A DNA stretch of 12,945 bases from an uncultured Collinsella sp. (GTDB lineage: Bacteria; Actinomycetota; Coriobacteriia; Coriobacteriales; Coriobacteriaceae): contig CABQXG010000011.1 of the NCBI GenBank assembly GCA_902468045.1, forward strand, positions 1 through 12,945, written 5' to 3'. The notes under the pieces were generated by a model. That model was not told the DNA's origin. It searched no databases and saw only the letters and a list, made by a program, of their open reading frames with translations. Positions within the stretch are counted from its first letter, which is position 1, and each line of letters opens with the position of its first letter. Positions 7,015 through 12,585 of the stretch are shown here, in pieces. The translations under genes and the position numbers were made by a program.

Positions 7015-8180
7015 TCAGTCTGCTTTTGCAGATCGTCCGCATTGGCATCGCCGACCTCGACCATACCGCGAATGCCGTTGATGGGCGTGCGCAGATCGTG
7101 GCTCATGCGACGCAAAAACTCCGTCTTTGCCGAGTTGGCAGACGAGGCCTCACGCGCTGCCTTTGCCAGCTTGTCGCCATAGTCGCGCCCCTGCTGCAAC
7201 AAGTCCGTCAAACGTCGACGATCAGCGCGGCGACGCACCAGCACAACAACGGCTATAACACCGCTGTAGAGCACCAGCACGCCGGCAGCAACAGCCGCGA
7301 CGACCTCAAAGTAGCGCCGCGCCGAGGCATAGGTGTACACGTAGAACCCGCGCGCTTTTCCAAATGTGCCCAAATACCACTCGCCGCTGGCGTTGACCAA
7401 TCTGACCTTACCAGCCGGGCATCGATCCTTTATACCGTCGACAATGAAGACATCCGTCGTAGGCAGATCGAACACGCCCAATACGGTGGGTTCAACGGCA
7501 TTGGTCGCAACGACCTTGCCGTCGCTTTCGATCACGATATTGCCGCTATCGATGGTTTCATAGCCATCAAGCAAGCTCTGCAGTTTGAGTGTATTGCTTG
7601 CAACCGCCTTCGCGCTCTGATGCCTTACCGCGACAACGATGCCCTCGCCATCCTGCCGAGTCACGCAGCCAATGTCTGCGACCGAATCATCCGCAAGCGT
7701 GATACGGGCGGTATAGGACTTAAGCGGACGGGCTGCCACCTCCAGCACGGGCGCTTCCTTGAGATACGTAGCGAGCGACTCGTAGCCCACGTCATCCGTC
7801 GAGCACTCGGACACCAAATTGCCCGATGCGTCCGTCACGATCAGTGCACTCACGTTGAACTGGTCGGCATATTGCTCCAGCGTGGCGTTATCCACCAAGC
7901 CGTCGCGCTCCATATCGCGCGCTGCCTCTCCGGCAATCTCCATAACGCGAATCAGGTTTTTGGTCGTATAGGCACTGTTGAACGCATCGTAGGAAAGGCT
8001 CTGCGTCGCCACGTAATCGACAACGTCGGCAAAGCGCTGCTCGGCTTGGGCCGTCGTGTAACCGTAGCTCATCATGCCGGCAACAACCGAGAGCGCTATC
8101 CCCAGCAGAGCGACAAGGAGCCATGCCCCTGCCGAACGATTGCCCCGCTCCTGAGCGGCGTGGTCGGGCGCATCGATCAT
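6966..8180 (-). CDS. N-terminal fragment of the broken kinase: membrane sensor plus H-box
   Basis: This 404-residue open frame has transmembrane helix 1 (about 18-39), an extracellular region of about 250 residues resembling a double-Cache ligand sensor (with SALIVTDASGNLVSE and GEWYLGTF-type strands), helix 2 (about 293-315), a short linker helix, and MSHDLRTPINGIRG with His361. The last dozen or so residues (WTTLPTRPWI) are out-of-frame sequence. Without the ATPase domain it cannot phosphorylate itself. It could still sit in the membrane and bind ligand. It is translationally coupled to the solute-binding lipoprotein gene by a 4-base overlap, which suggests the lipoprotein originally presented its ligand to this sensor. 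Confidence 0.75.
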   Translation of the reverse strand: MIDAPDHAAQERGNRSAGAWLLVALLGIALSVVAGMMSYGYTTAQAEQRFADVVDYVATQSLSYDAFNSAYTTKNLIRVMEIAGEAARDMERDGLVDNATLEQYADQFNVSALIVTDASGNLVSECSTDDVGYESLATYLKEAPVLEVAARPLKSYTARITLADDSVADIGCVTRQDGEGIVVAVRHQSAKAVASNTLKLQSLLDGYETIDSGNIVIESDGKVVATNAVEPTVLGVFDLPTTDVFIVDGIKDRCPAGKVRLVNASGEWYLGTFGKARGFYVYTYASARRYFEVVAAVAAGVLVLYSGVIAVVVLVRRRADRRRLTDLLQQGRDYGDKLAKAAREASSANSAKTEFLRRMSHDLRTPINGIRGMVEVGDANADDLQKQTECRSKIWTTLPTRPWI

Positions 8181-9046
8181 GACAGGCCCTCCATATTCAA
8201 AAATGGCGAAGGGTCATCGAAGTACTTTGACACCAGGCGTTCCATGGTGCCATCGGCAAGCATTTCTTGGTAGGCATGAGTGAGCTTGACGTCGATGCCA
8301 CGCGTATCGTTGATATCGAAAGCGGTGCCCAAACCAACCTCTAGCAGCGGCTCATCCAGAATACGATACGTCACACCATAGTCTTTTTCGTAGGTGAGCA
8401 GCGAGGACTCATGCGCGGCGATGGCGTCGACCAGACCCTCGACGAGCGCCGGGTTCAGGTACGAACGGTCCGAAAAGCTGTAGAGTTCCTTGATCTGCGG
8501 AACGTTTTCATTTGTACGGTTGAGCAAAATGTCCTCGGGCTTGGTGGTGGACTGAACGGCCACGACCTTATCCTCAAGATCGGCAAGCGTGTAGATATCG
8601 CTCTGGGGATCGACCGCGACCACCTGGCGGCTCGCAAGGTACGGGCCGGCCCAACGATACTCGTTTTCGCGACCCGTCATGCTAAAGCTACCCATGACAC
8701 AATCGAGCTCGCCGCTCGCCAGCAGTTCTTTCTTCTTTTCCCAGTCGATCAGCTGGTATTTTGGCTTGTAACCAATGCGGGCCAACGCCTCGGTCAATAT
8801 CTCGACATCCAGACCAACAATATCGCCGTACTCGTCGGTATACACAAACGGTGGGTAGAGGTCACTGCCAACGTTGAGCGTCTTAAGGTCGTCGTCTTTG
8901 GCCTGCGAGGCATCCAGACCTTCTAATGCAGACGTCGAGGCTCCGTCATTCGACCCGGAACAGCCGGCTATCGCTACGGCAAAGGCGCACGCCACCGCAA
9001 GCGCGACAAACAACGAAATGGCAACCGAGCGACGGGGTCTTTTCAT
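8177..9046 (-). CDS. Solute-binding lipoprotein (SBP_bac_3 type)
   Basis: This 289-residue protein has a basic start, a hydrophobic signal segment and a lipobox ending IAGC, so Cys29 should be lipidated and anchor it outside the membrane. A flexible Ser/Asp-rich linker precedes a type-3 solute-binding domain from about residue 57, with VGSDLYPPFVY, a DIVGLDVEIL strand and a MGSFSMTGRENEY segment typical of polar amino-acid binding proteins. No permease or ATPase gene is next to it. Instead its TGA overlaps the ATG of the downstream sensor kinase (ATGA, 8177-8180), so it was probably the ligand-presenting partner of that kinase and not a transport component. The start at 9046 has GGAG 4-5 bases upstream. 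With the kinase broken, its present role is uncertain; it might still serve a distant transporter. Confidence 0.88.
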   Translation of the reverse strand: MKRPRRSVAISLFVALAVACAFAVAIAGCSGSNDGASTSALEGLDASQAKDDDLKTLNVGSDLYPPFVYTDEYGDIVGLDVEILTEALARIGYKPKYQLIDWEKKKELLASGELDCVMGSFSMTGRENEYRWAGPYLASRQVVAVDPQSDIYTLADLEDKVVAVQSTTKPEDILLNRTNENVPQIKELYSFSDRSYLNPALVEGLVDAIAAHESSLLTYEKDYGVTYRILDEPLLEVGLGTAFDINDTRGIDVKLTHAYQEMLADGTMERLVSKYFDDPSPFLNMEGLS

Positions 9047-9066
9047 CGAGCTCCAGACGATCCTGT

Positions 9067-9131
9067 TTACAGACTGAAATGGTTAAAGATAATAGCAAAC
9101 GAAACCACTCGAGTGCCCAATGGTTACAGAC
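9067..9131 (-). promoter_or_regulatory. Repeated motifs and palindrome around the lipoprotein promoter
   Basis: On the minus strand GTCTGTAA occurs at 9131-9124 and 9074-9067, and TAACCATT at 9126-9119 and 9085-9078. The two pairs flank an extended -10 box. Between them CACTCGAGTG (9106-9115) is a perfect 10-base palindrome lying where a -35 box would be. The layout suggests binding sites for a regulator that acts on this promoter. The motif roles are inferred. Confidence 0.4.
9089..9097 (-). promoter_or_regulatory. Extended -10 promoter of the lipoprotein-kinase operon
   Basis: The minus strand reads TGCTATTAT (9097 to 9089), a good extended -10 element, placing the transcript start near 9082 and a leader of about 36 bases before the ATG at 9046. 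No consensus -35 is visible, which is common for extended -10 promoters and for activated ones. Confidence 0.45.
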
Positions 9132-9138
9132 GTTCTAC

Positions 9139-9180
9139 CATGCGGGGCCTTCTAGCCGACTTGGCAGAAGGCCCCGCATG
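9139..9180 (-). terminator. Hairpin terminator after the MalY/PatB-like gene
   Basis: A perfect 15-bp GC-rich stem (9139-9153 with 9166-9180) encloses a 12-base loop that can itself pair GCC with GGC. It begins 10 bases after the minus-strand TAA at 9191-9193. There is no strong U tract, so termination may be only partial or may need a factor. It separates this gene from the lipoprotein-kinase promoter. Confidence 0.75.
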
Positions 9181-9190
9181 CAGCGCACAC

Positions 9191-10405
9191 TTACCGTGCA
9201 TTAAAAACGTAGCGGTCCAGGCGGTCGCACGCTTCCCTCACGCGCGAAAGCGGCAGCGCCAGATTCGCGCGAATGTGGCAGGGCCCGTGGAACGGACGGC
9301 CATCCTGATACCCCACGCCCACGCGGGCGCCCTCGTCGAGCAGCCACTGAATATCACGGCCATGCTCGCGACACCACTCGGTGCAGTCCAGAAACACCAT
9401 GTACGTGCCCTGCGGACGCGAAAACGCGACGCCCTTCCAATGTTTTTCTGCATACGTGCAGAAGTACTCGATATTGCCGGCAAGCACCTGGTTGAGCTCG
9501 TCCACCCACTCGTAGCCTTGCGGCTGGTAGGCACCGATAAGCGCATGCATGGAGAGGACGTTCATCTCGTTGTAGTGAGTCTTGTTGGACACGGCGCACA
9601 CGCGGTCGCGCAGCGTCTCGTTATAGATAATGTGGTAGCTGCCGACCAGGCCCGCCAGATTAAACGTCTTGCTGGGCGCGTAGAGGGCAACCGTGCGCAT
9701 GCGGGCATCCTCGCTCACCGACTGCGTCGGGATATGCTTGTGTCCCGGCAGGATGATATCGGACCAAATCTCATCCGAGATCACCACGCAATCGTGCTGG
9801 CGATAGATGTCCATGGCGCGCTCGATTTCGTCGCGCTCCCATACGCGGCCGCAGGGGTTGTGCGGCGAGCAGAACACCGCAGCATGAATGTGGTTTTGGG
9901 CGAGCTTGTGCTCCATGTCCTCAAAGTCCATGCGCCACACGCTCTGGTCGTCGAGCTTAAGCGGGCTGTGGACAATGCGATAGCCCGCGGCTTCGATGGA
10001 CTTGGTAAAGCCGATGTAGGTGGGGCTGTGGACCAGTACCGCATCGCCCGGCTGGACATACGCGCGCAGCGTCGACACGACACCGCCCAGCACGCCGTTT
10101 TCATAGCCGATATGCTCAGGTGCCAGGCCCTCGACGCCATTACGGCGGCTCTGCCATTCGATGATGCGATCGAAGTACTCGGGACGCGGATTGAAGTAGC
10201 CAAACATGGGGTGATGGACGCGCTGAATGATGTGCTCCTGGACCGTGGGCACCGTGGCGAAGTTCATGTCCGCCACCCACATGGGTATGCGGTCGAAGCC
10301 CTCGTCGGGTGCGTTCGGGGCCATACCGGGGACCTCGCCCCAAGAGTCAACGGCAATGGAGTCCATGCCGTGGCGGTCGATAAGCGAGCTAAAGTCGTAT
10401 TTCAT
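9191..10405 (-). CDS. MalY/PatB-family PLP-dependent C-S lyase or aminotransferase
   Basis: This 404-residue cytoplasmic protein is a fold-type I PLP enzyme of the MalY/PatB branch, whose members cleave cystathionine or cysteine conjugates to give a thiol, pyruvate and ammonia. Visible landmarks are PMWVADMNF near residue 45, FGYF, the SPHNPCGR loop (Asn183), SDEIWSD (Asp211, pairing with the pyridine nitrogen) and APSKTFNLAGL with the Schiff-base Lys246. Near the C-terminus IRANLALP holds the Arg that binds the substrate carboxylate. Length fits the family (about 390). The ATG at 10405 has GGGAG 7 bases upstream. The gene stands alone: 112 bases separate it from the upstream trmO stop, and a hairpin follows it. 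In E. coli MalY also represses maltose genes, but no maltose gene is seen here. The favoured activity is cystathionine or cysteine beta-lyase; the exact substrate is open. Confidence 0.9.
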   Translation of the reverse strand: MKYDFSSLIDRHGMDSIAVDSWGEVPGMAPNAPDEGFDRIPMWVADMNFATVPTVQEHIIQRVHHPMFGYFNPRPEYFDRIIEWQSRRNGVEGLAPEHIGYENGVLGGVVSTLRAYVQPGDAVLVHSPTYIGFTKSIEAAGYRIVHSPLKLDDQSVWRMDFEDMEHKLAQNHIHAAVFCSPHNPCGRVWERDEIERAMDIYRQHDCVVISDEIWSDIILPGHKHIPTQSVSEDARMRTVALYAPSKTFNLAGLVGSYHIIYNETLRDRVCAVSNKTHYNEMNVLSMHALIGAYQPQGYEWVDELNQVLAGNIEYFCTYAEKHWKGVAFSRPQGTYMVFLDCTEWCREHGRDIQWLLDEGARVGVGYQDGRPFHGPCHIRANLALPLSRVREACDRLDRYVFNAR

Positions 10406-10517
10406 GCTGAGCTCCCGTGCAAAGTAGGCTGTTTCGATAGGCGTTATTGTCCACCAGCGTAGGCGATTTTGGCATGGGGTTTGGCGCTTAATTTGACGGG
10501 TGCAGACGGATGGCTGG

Positions 10518-11255
10518 TTAGTCTTGCGCGTCGTTGACGGCGACTACGGTTAGCTGGGTTTCATCGACCGTAAAAGATATGTCGAGTCCGGCGTAGGCCA
10601 AGTGGTAAACGCGGTTTGGCTCGTGCTTGCTGCCCGCGCGGCGCGGATCTTGGCGAAGAACCTCGACCAGACCGGGGAGCTTTGCGGGTGGGACCATGTC
10701 TTGAAGAGCTTGCGGGAACTCGACGTCGAGCTCTTGCCACGGAGCGTCCTCAATCCAGCCGCCGGTCGCATCCGGATGACAGTCCGCAAACGGGATGTAG
10801 GGCTTGATATCGTAGATGGGCGTGCCGTCACGCAGGTCGGCCCCCAGCACATGAATGATGGGGCCGTCATCGGTGAGCTCGACACGATCGAACTTGACGC
10901 AGGTGAGCCCGATGGGATTAGGGCGAAACGGACTGCGCGTGGCAAACACTCCCACACGTTCGGCTCCGCCCAGACGCGGCGGGCGCACGGTTTTCGACCA
11001 TTTTGCGTTGGTGCCGGACCTGTCCTGCGTTTTGGCGTCGGCAGCTATGTCCTTAGCCGTGCCGCCGGGCGTGCCGTTTTCGAAGCGCCACAGCAGCCAT
11101 AGGTGAGAGAAGGAGTCCAAGCCCTCAACTGCTGCATTGGAGGCAAATTCCGGCTCAAAAACGATGCGTCCCTGCAGATGGGGCGCCAAAAAGCTGTTGC
11201 GTGGGATGCCGAACTTCTGCGGCAGGTCGGTATGTATGTGTGCAATAGGTTCCAT
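10518..11255 (-). CDS. trmO: tRNA (N6-threonylcarbamoyladenosine37-N6)-methyltransferase TrmO
   Basis: This 245-residue protein is a TsaA/TrmO enzyme that uses S-adenosylmethionine to methylate t6A at position 37 of certain threonine tRNAs, fine-tuning decoding. The N-terminal beta-barrel begins EPIAHIHTDLPQKFGIPR; the family signature VGVFATRSPFRPNPIG is at 101-116 and DGTPIYDIKPY at 143-153. Length matches E. coli TrmO (235). The frame stays open upstream to 11819, but that extension is antisense to the next gene and is not expected to be coding. ATG codons at 11264 and 11255 are both possible; 11255 gives the usual MEPI start. Neither has a purine-rich ribosome binding site, and a TACAAT box ends 7 bases before 11255, so the message may be leaderless. 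The gene is divergent from the XRE-TipAS regulator. Confidence 0.93.
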   Translation of the reverse strand: MEPIAHIHTDLPQKFGIPRNSFLAPHLQGRIVFEPEFASNAAVEGLDSFSHLWLLWRFENGTPGGTAKDIAADAKTQDRSGTNAKWSKTVRPPRLGGAERVGVFATRSPFRPNPIGLTCVKFDRVELTDDGPIIHVLGADLRDGTPIYDIKPYIPFADCHPDATGGWIEDAPWQELDVEFPQALQDMVPPAKLPGLVEVLRQDPRRAGSKHEPNRVYHLAYAGLDISFTVDETQLTVVAVNDAQD

Positions 11256-11262
11256 GCCGGTC

Positions 11263-11268
11263 ATTGTA
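11263..11268 (-). promoter_or_regulatory. -10 box placed for a leaderless trmO transcript
   Basis: The minus strand has TACAAT (11268 to 11263), then 7 bases (GACCGGC), then the ATG at 11255. That spacing would start the transcript at or next to the start codon. No clear -35 hexamer is seen at 17 bases. Leaderless genes are common in Actinobacteria, which supports the reading, but it rests on one hexamer. Confidence 0.45.
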
Positions 11269-11322
11269 CGGCATGGAGGCGTGGGGCGTTGCGCGCAATT
11301 CTTCGCCGAGGTCTCCCGTCGT

Positions 11323-11337
11323 GCAACCAACGGTTGC
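11323..11337. promoter_or_regulatory. Dyad operator candidate upstream of the XRE-TipAS gene
   Basis: GCAACC-AAC-GGTTGC forms a perfect inverted repeat with 6-base arms and a 3-base spacer. It directly abuts the predicted -35 box of the plus-strand promoter (11338). Its size suits a dimeric helix-turn-helix protein, and autoregulation by the gene just downstream is the simplest idea. It also lies about 70 bases upstream of the trmO start. Confidence 0.45.
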
Positions 11338-11366
11338 TTGGAGGGGCGCCTGCCGCCGCGTATGCT
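11338..11366 (+). promoter_or_regulatory. Promoter of the XRE-TipAS/glutaredoxin unit
   Basis: TTGGAG (11338-11343), a 17-base spacer and TATGCT (11361-11366) form a reasonable housekeeping-type promoter, giving a leader of about 24 bases before the ATG at 11397. The ribosome binding site AAAGGAG lies within that leader. Confidence 0.5.
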
Positions 11367-11396
11367 TAAGCCATCAACCAGCAGAAAGGAGCCGTT

Positions 11397-12224
11397 ATGG
11401 CCTTTGCAGAAAAGCTCATTGCCATCCGTCGCGCCCATCACCTTACCCAAGAGCAGCTCGCCGCCAAACTCTTTGTCACGCGCCAAGCCGTCAGCCGTTG
11501 GGAGCGCGACGAGGTCACCCCGGGCATCGACATGATGAAGCTCATTGCCGCCGTAACCGGCGAGCCCCTGTCTCACCTGCTCGAAATGCCCGAGCACTAT
11601 TGTCAGAGCTGCGGCATGATACTCACGCCCGACGACTGCGGCACCGATGCCACGGGCGCCACGACCGACCATTACTGCAAGTGGTGCTACGACCACGGCA
11701 AGTACACCTACGCCACCACCATGGAGGCGATGATCGAGGACTGCGCCCCGCGCCTGGCGCAAAACACCGGCATGTCGCTCGACGAAGCCGTCTCGCTCAT
11801 GGGCGCCGTCCTGCCGCAACTGGAGCGCTGGCGCACCGTGCAGGAAAACGAGGAATGCTACGGCGCCGAGGCTCGAGCTCGCTATGGCAATGAGGCTATC
11901 GATGCAGCAAACGAAACGTTACTGGATATGGATCCTCAGACATGGAACGACATGAAGGAACTTGAACGCGCCATTTTGGGCCAGCTCTCGATTGCCATGG
12001 GCATTGGCGACCCAGAGAGCAACGAAGCCCAAAAACTGGTTACAATGCACCGTCGATGGATTGCTCTCAACTGGGGATGCGAGCCCCAAGACGAGGCGTA
12101 CCTGGGCCTCGCCCACGGCTATCTTGCCGACCAGCGCTTTGTTGACTACTACGACAAGCCCTGCGGCACCGGAGCCACGGCGTTTCTGGTCCAGGCCATC
12201 GAGTCGTCGTTGACGTGCGCATAG
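11397..12224 (+). CDS. XRE-type regulator fused to a zinc ribbon and a TipAS-like ligand domain
   Basis: This 275-residue cytoplasmic protein has three parts. Residues 1-62 form an XRE/HTH_3 DNA-binding domain (LTQEQLAAKLFVTRQAVSRWE at 16-36). Residues 66-105 form a four-Cys zinc ribbon with CQSC (69-72) and CKWC (94-97). Residues 150-272 resemble the TipAS antibiotic-recognition domain: a YG-initiated helix, a WNDMKELERAIL segment, MHRRWIALNW, and GYLADQRFVDYYD leading to a C-terminal helix. In TipA and related regulators this all-helical domain binds thiopeptides or other multidrug ligands but is joined to a MerR-type HTH; here the HTH is XRE-type. So this is probably a ligand- or metal/redox-responsive transcription factor. 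A glutaredoxin gene starts 51 bases downstream. The ATG has AAAGGAG 6 bases upstream. Domain calls are from pattern recognition; the ligand is unknown. Confidence 0.85.
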   Translation: MAFAEKLIAIRRAHHLTQEQLAAKLFVTRQAVSRWERDEVTPGIDMMKLIAAVTGEPLSHLLEMPEHYCQSCGMILTPDDCGTDATGATTDHYCKWCYDHGKYTYATTMEAMIEDCAPRLAQNTGMSLDEAVSLMGAVLPQLERWRTVQENEECYGAEARARYGNEAIDAANETLLDMDPQTWNDMKELERAILGQLSIAMGIGDPESNEAQKLVTMHRRWIALNWGCEPQDEAYLGLAHGYLADQRFVDYYDKPCGTGATAFLVQAIESSLTCA

Positions 12225-12275
12225 ACCGCGGCGGCTTTGGGTATTTCAATCAAAACCGCAACCGATTGGAGACCT

Positions 12276-12521
12276 ATGACTACTGATCACGAGCTCGTGC
12301 TCTACGTTATGACCGGCTGCCCGTATTGCATAAAGGTCAAGCGCTTTTTAGCCGATAACGGCGTGACCATTCCCGAGCGCAATATCTCGACCGATACCGA
12401 GGCCGAGCAGACGCTCATCGCCGTCGGCGGAAAACGCCAGGTTCCCTGCCTGTTCATCGACGGCAAGCCACTCTACGAATCGAGCGACATCATCGCATGG
12501 GTACAGAAGAACCTGCTCTAG
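12276..12521 (+). CDS. Glutaredoxin
   Basis: This 81-residue thioredoxin-fold protein is a classical small glutaredoxin. It shows a beta-strand LVLYVMTG, the dithiol active site CPYC (15-18), the cis-proline segment QVPCLFIDG (Pro57) and the C-terminal ESSDIIAWV helix that contacts the glutathione-type thiol. It should reduce disulfides or mixed disulfides in the cytoplasm. An extra Cys58 follows the cis-proline. The frame is open to 12237, but the ATG at 12276 is preferred: GGAG is 4 bases upstream and the longer form would add 13 non-homologous residues. It follows the XRE-TipAS regulator by 51 bases with no terminator between them, so the two are probably one transcript. Which low-molecular-weight thiol and which reductase serve it cannot be told from the window. 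Confidence 0.9.
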   Translation: MTTDHELVLYVMTGCPYCIKVKRFLADNGVTIPERNISTDTEAEQTLIAVGGKRQVPCLFIDGKPLYESSDIIAWVQKNLL

Positions 12522-12528
12522 TGCAACA

Positions 12529-12584
12529 TAGTCATTGGGGACGTTCTTAAATGACTAGTCGCTAAAGAACGTCCCCGATGTCTA
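12529..12584. repeat. Intergenic inverted repeat, family copy 2
   Basis: Arms 12529-12548 and 12565-12584 pair at 18 of 20 positions around a 16-base loop, the same loop length as copy 1 at 2442-2501. The loop again holds ACTAGTC (12554-12560). The outer ACTAGTC heptamers at minus and plus 27 bases are decayed. It lies between the convergent glutaredoxin and dus genes and could act as a hairpin terminator for either. The arms carry TTGGGGACGTTCTT and its inverse. Confidence 0.88.
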
Positions 12585-12585
12585 A

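Larger units (their letters stand above)
6007..8180 (-). pseudogene. Frameshifted hybrid histidine kinase (dCache-like sensor, HisKA, HATPase, receiver)
   Basis: The region encodes one hybrid kinase in two frames. Codons from 8180 give a membrane sensor and the HisKA H-box, then run out of frame to a TGA at 6966; the rest of the kinase continues in another frame to 6007. Aligned to the intact paralogue at 2610-5414, the 33 residues from the phospho-acceptor His to the Lys of CRSK match without gaps. From there to the Met of the LDM/LEM element, 19 bases are missing. So the break is best explained by a deletion of about 19 bases within the dimerisation helix, not a single-base slip. The original protein would have had about 745 residues. 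The start at 8180 has GGAGGG 7 bases upstream and overlaps the lipoprotein stop as ATGA. The two fragments are listed separately. Assembly error is possible but a 19-base loss makes it less likely. Confidence 0.85.

Noticed and set aside
7026-8273. 415-codon plus-strand open frame opposite the kinase sensor region
   Set aside because: No protein family is recognisable, it has no plausible ribosome binding site, and its composition (Arg, His, Gln rich) is typical of an antisense shadow of a real gene.
9113-10462. 449-codon plus-strand open frame opposite the MalY/PatB-like gene
   Set aside because: It spans a terminator hairpin and is the complement of a clear PLP enzyme with catalytic residues; no family features.
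11256-11819. In-frame N-terminal extension of trmO by up to 188 codons
   Set aside because: It runs antisense through the promoter and first third of the XRE-TipAS gene, and TrmO proteins normally begin near MEPIAHI; it is a by-product of high GC.
12237-12275. Longer start of the glutaredoxin at 12237
   Set aside because: The added 13 residues do not resemble the glutaredoxin N-terminus, and the GGAG site favours the ATG at 12276.
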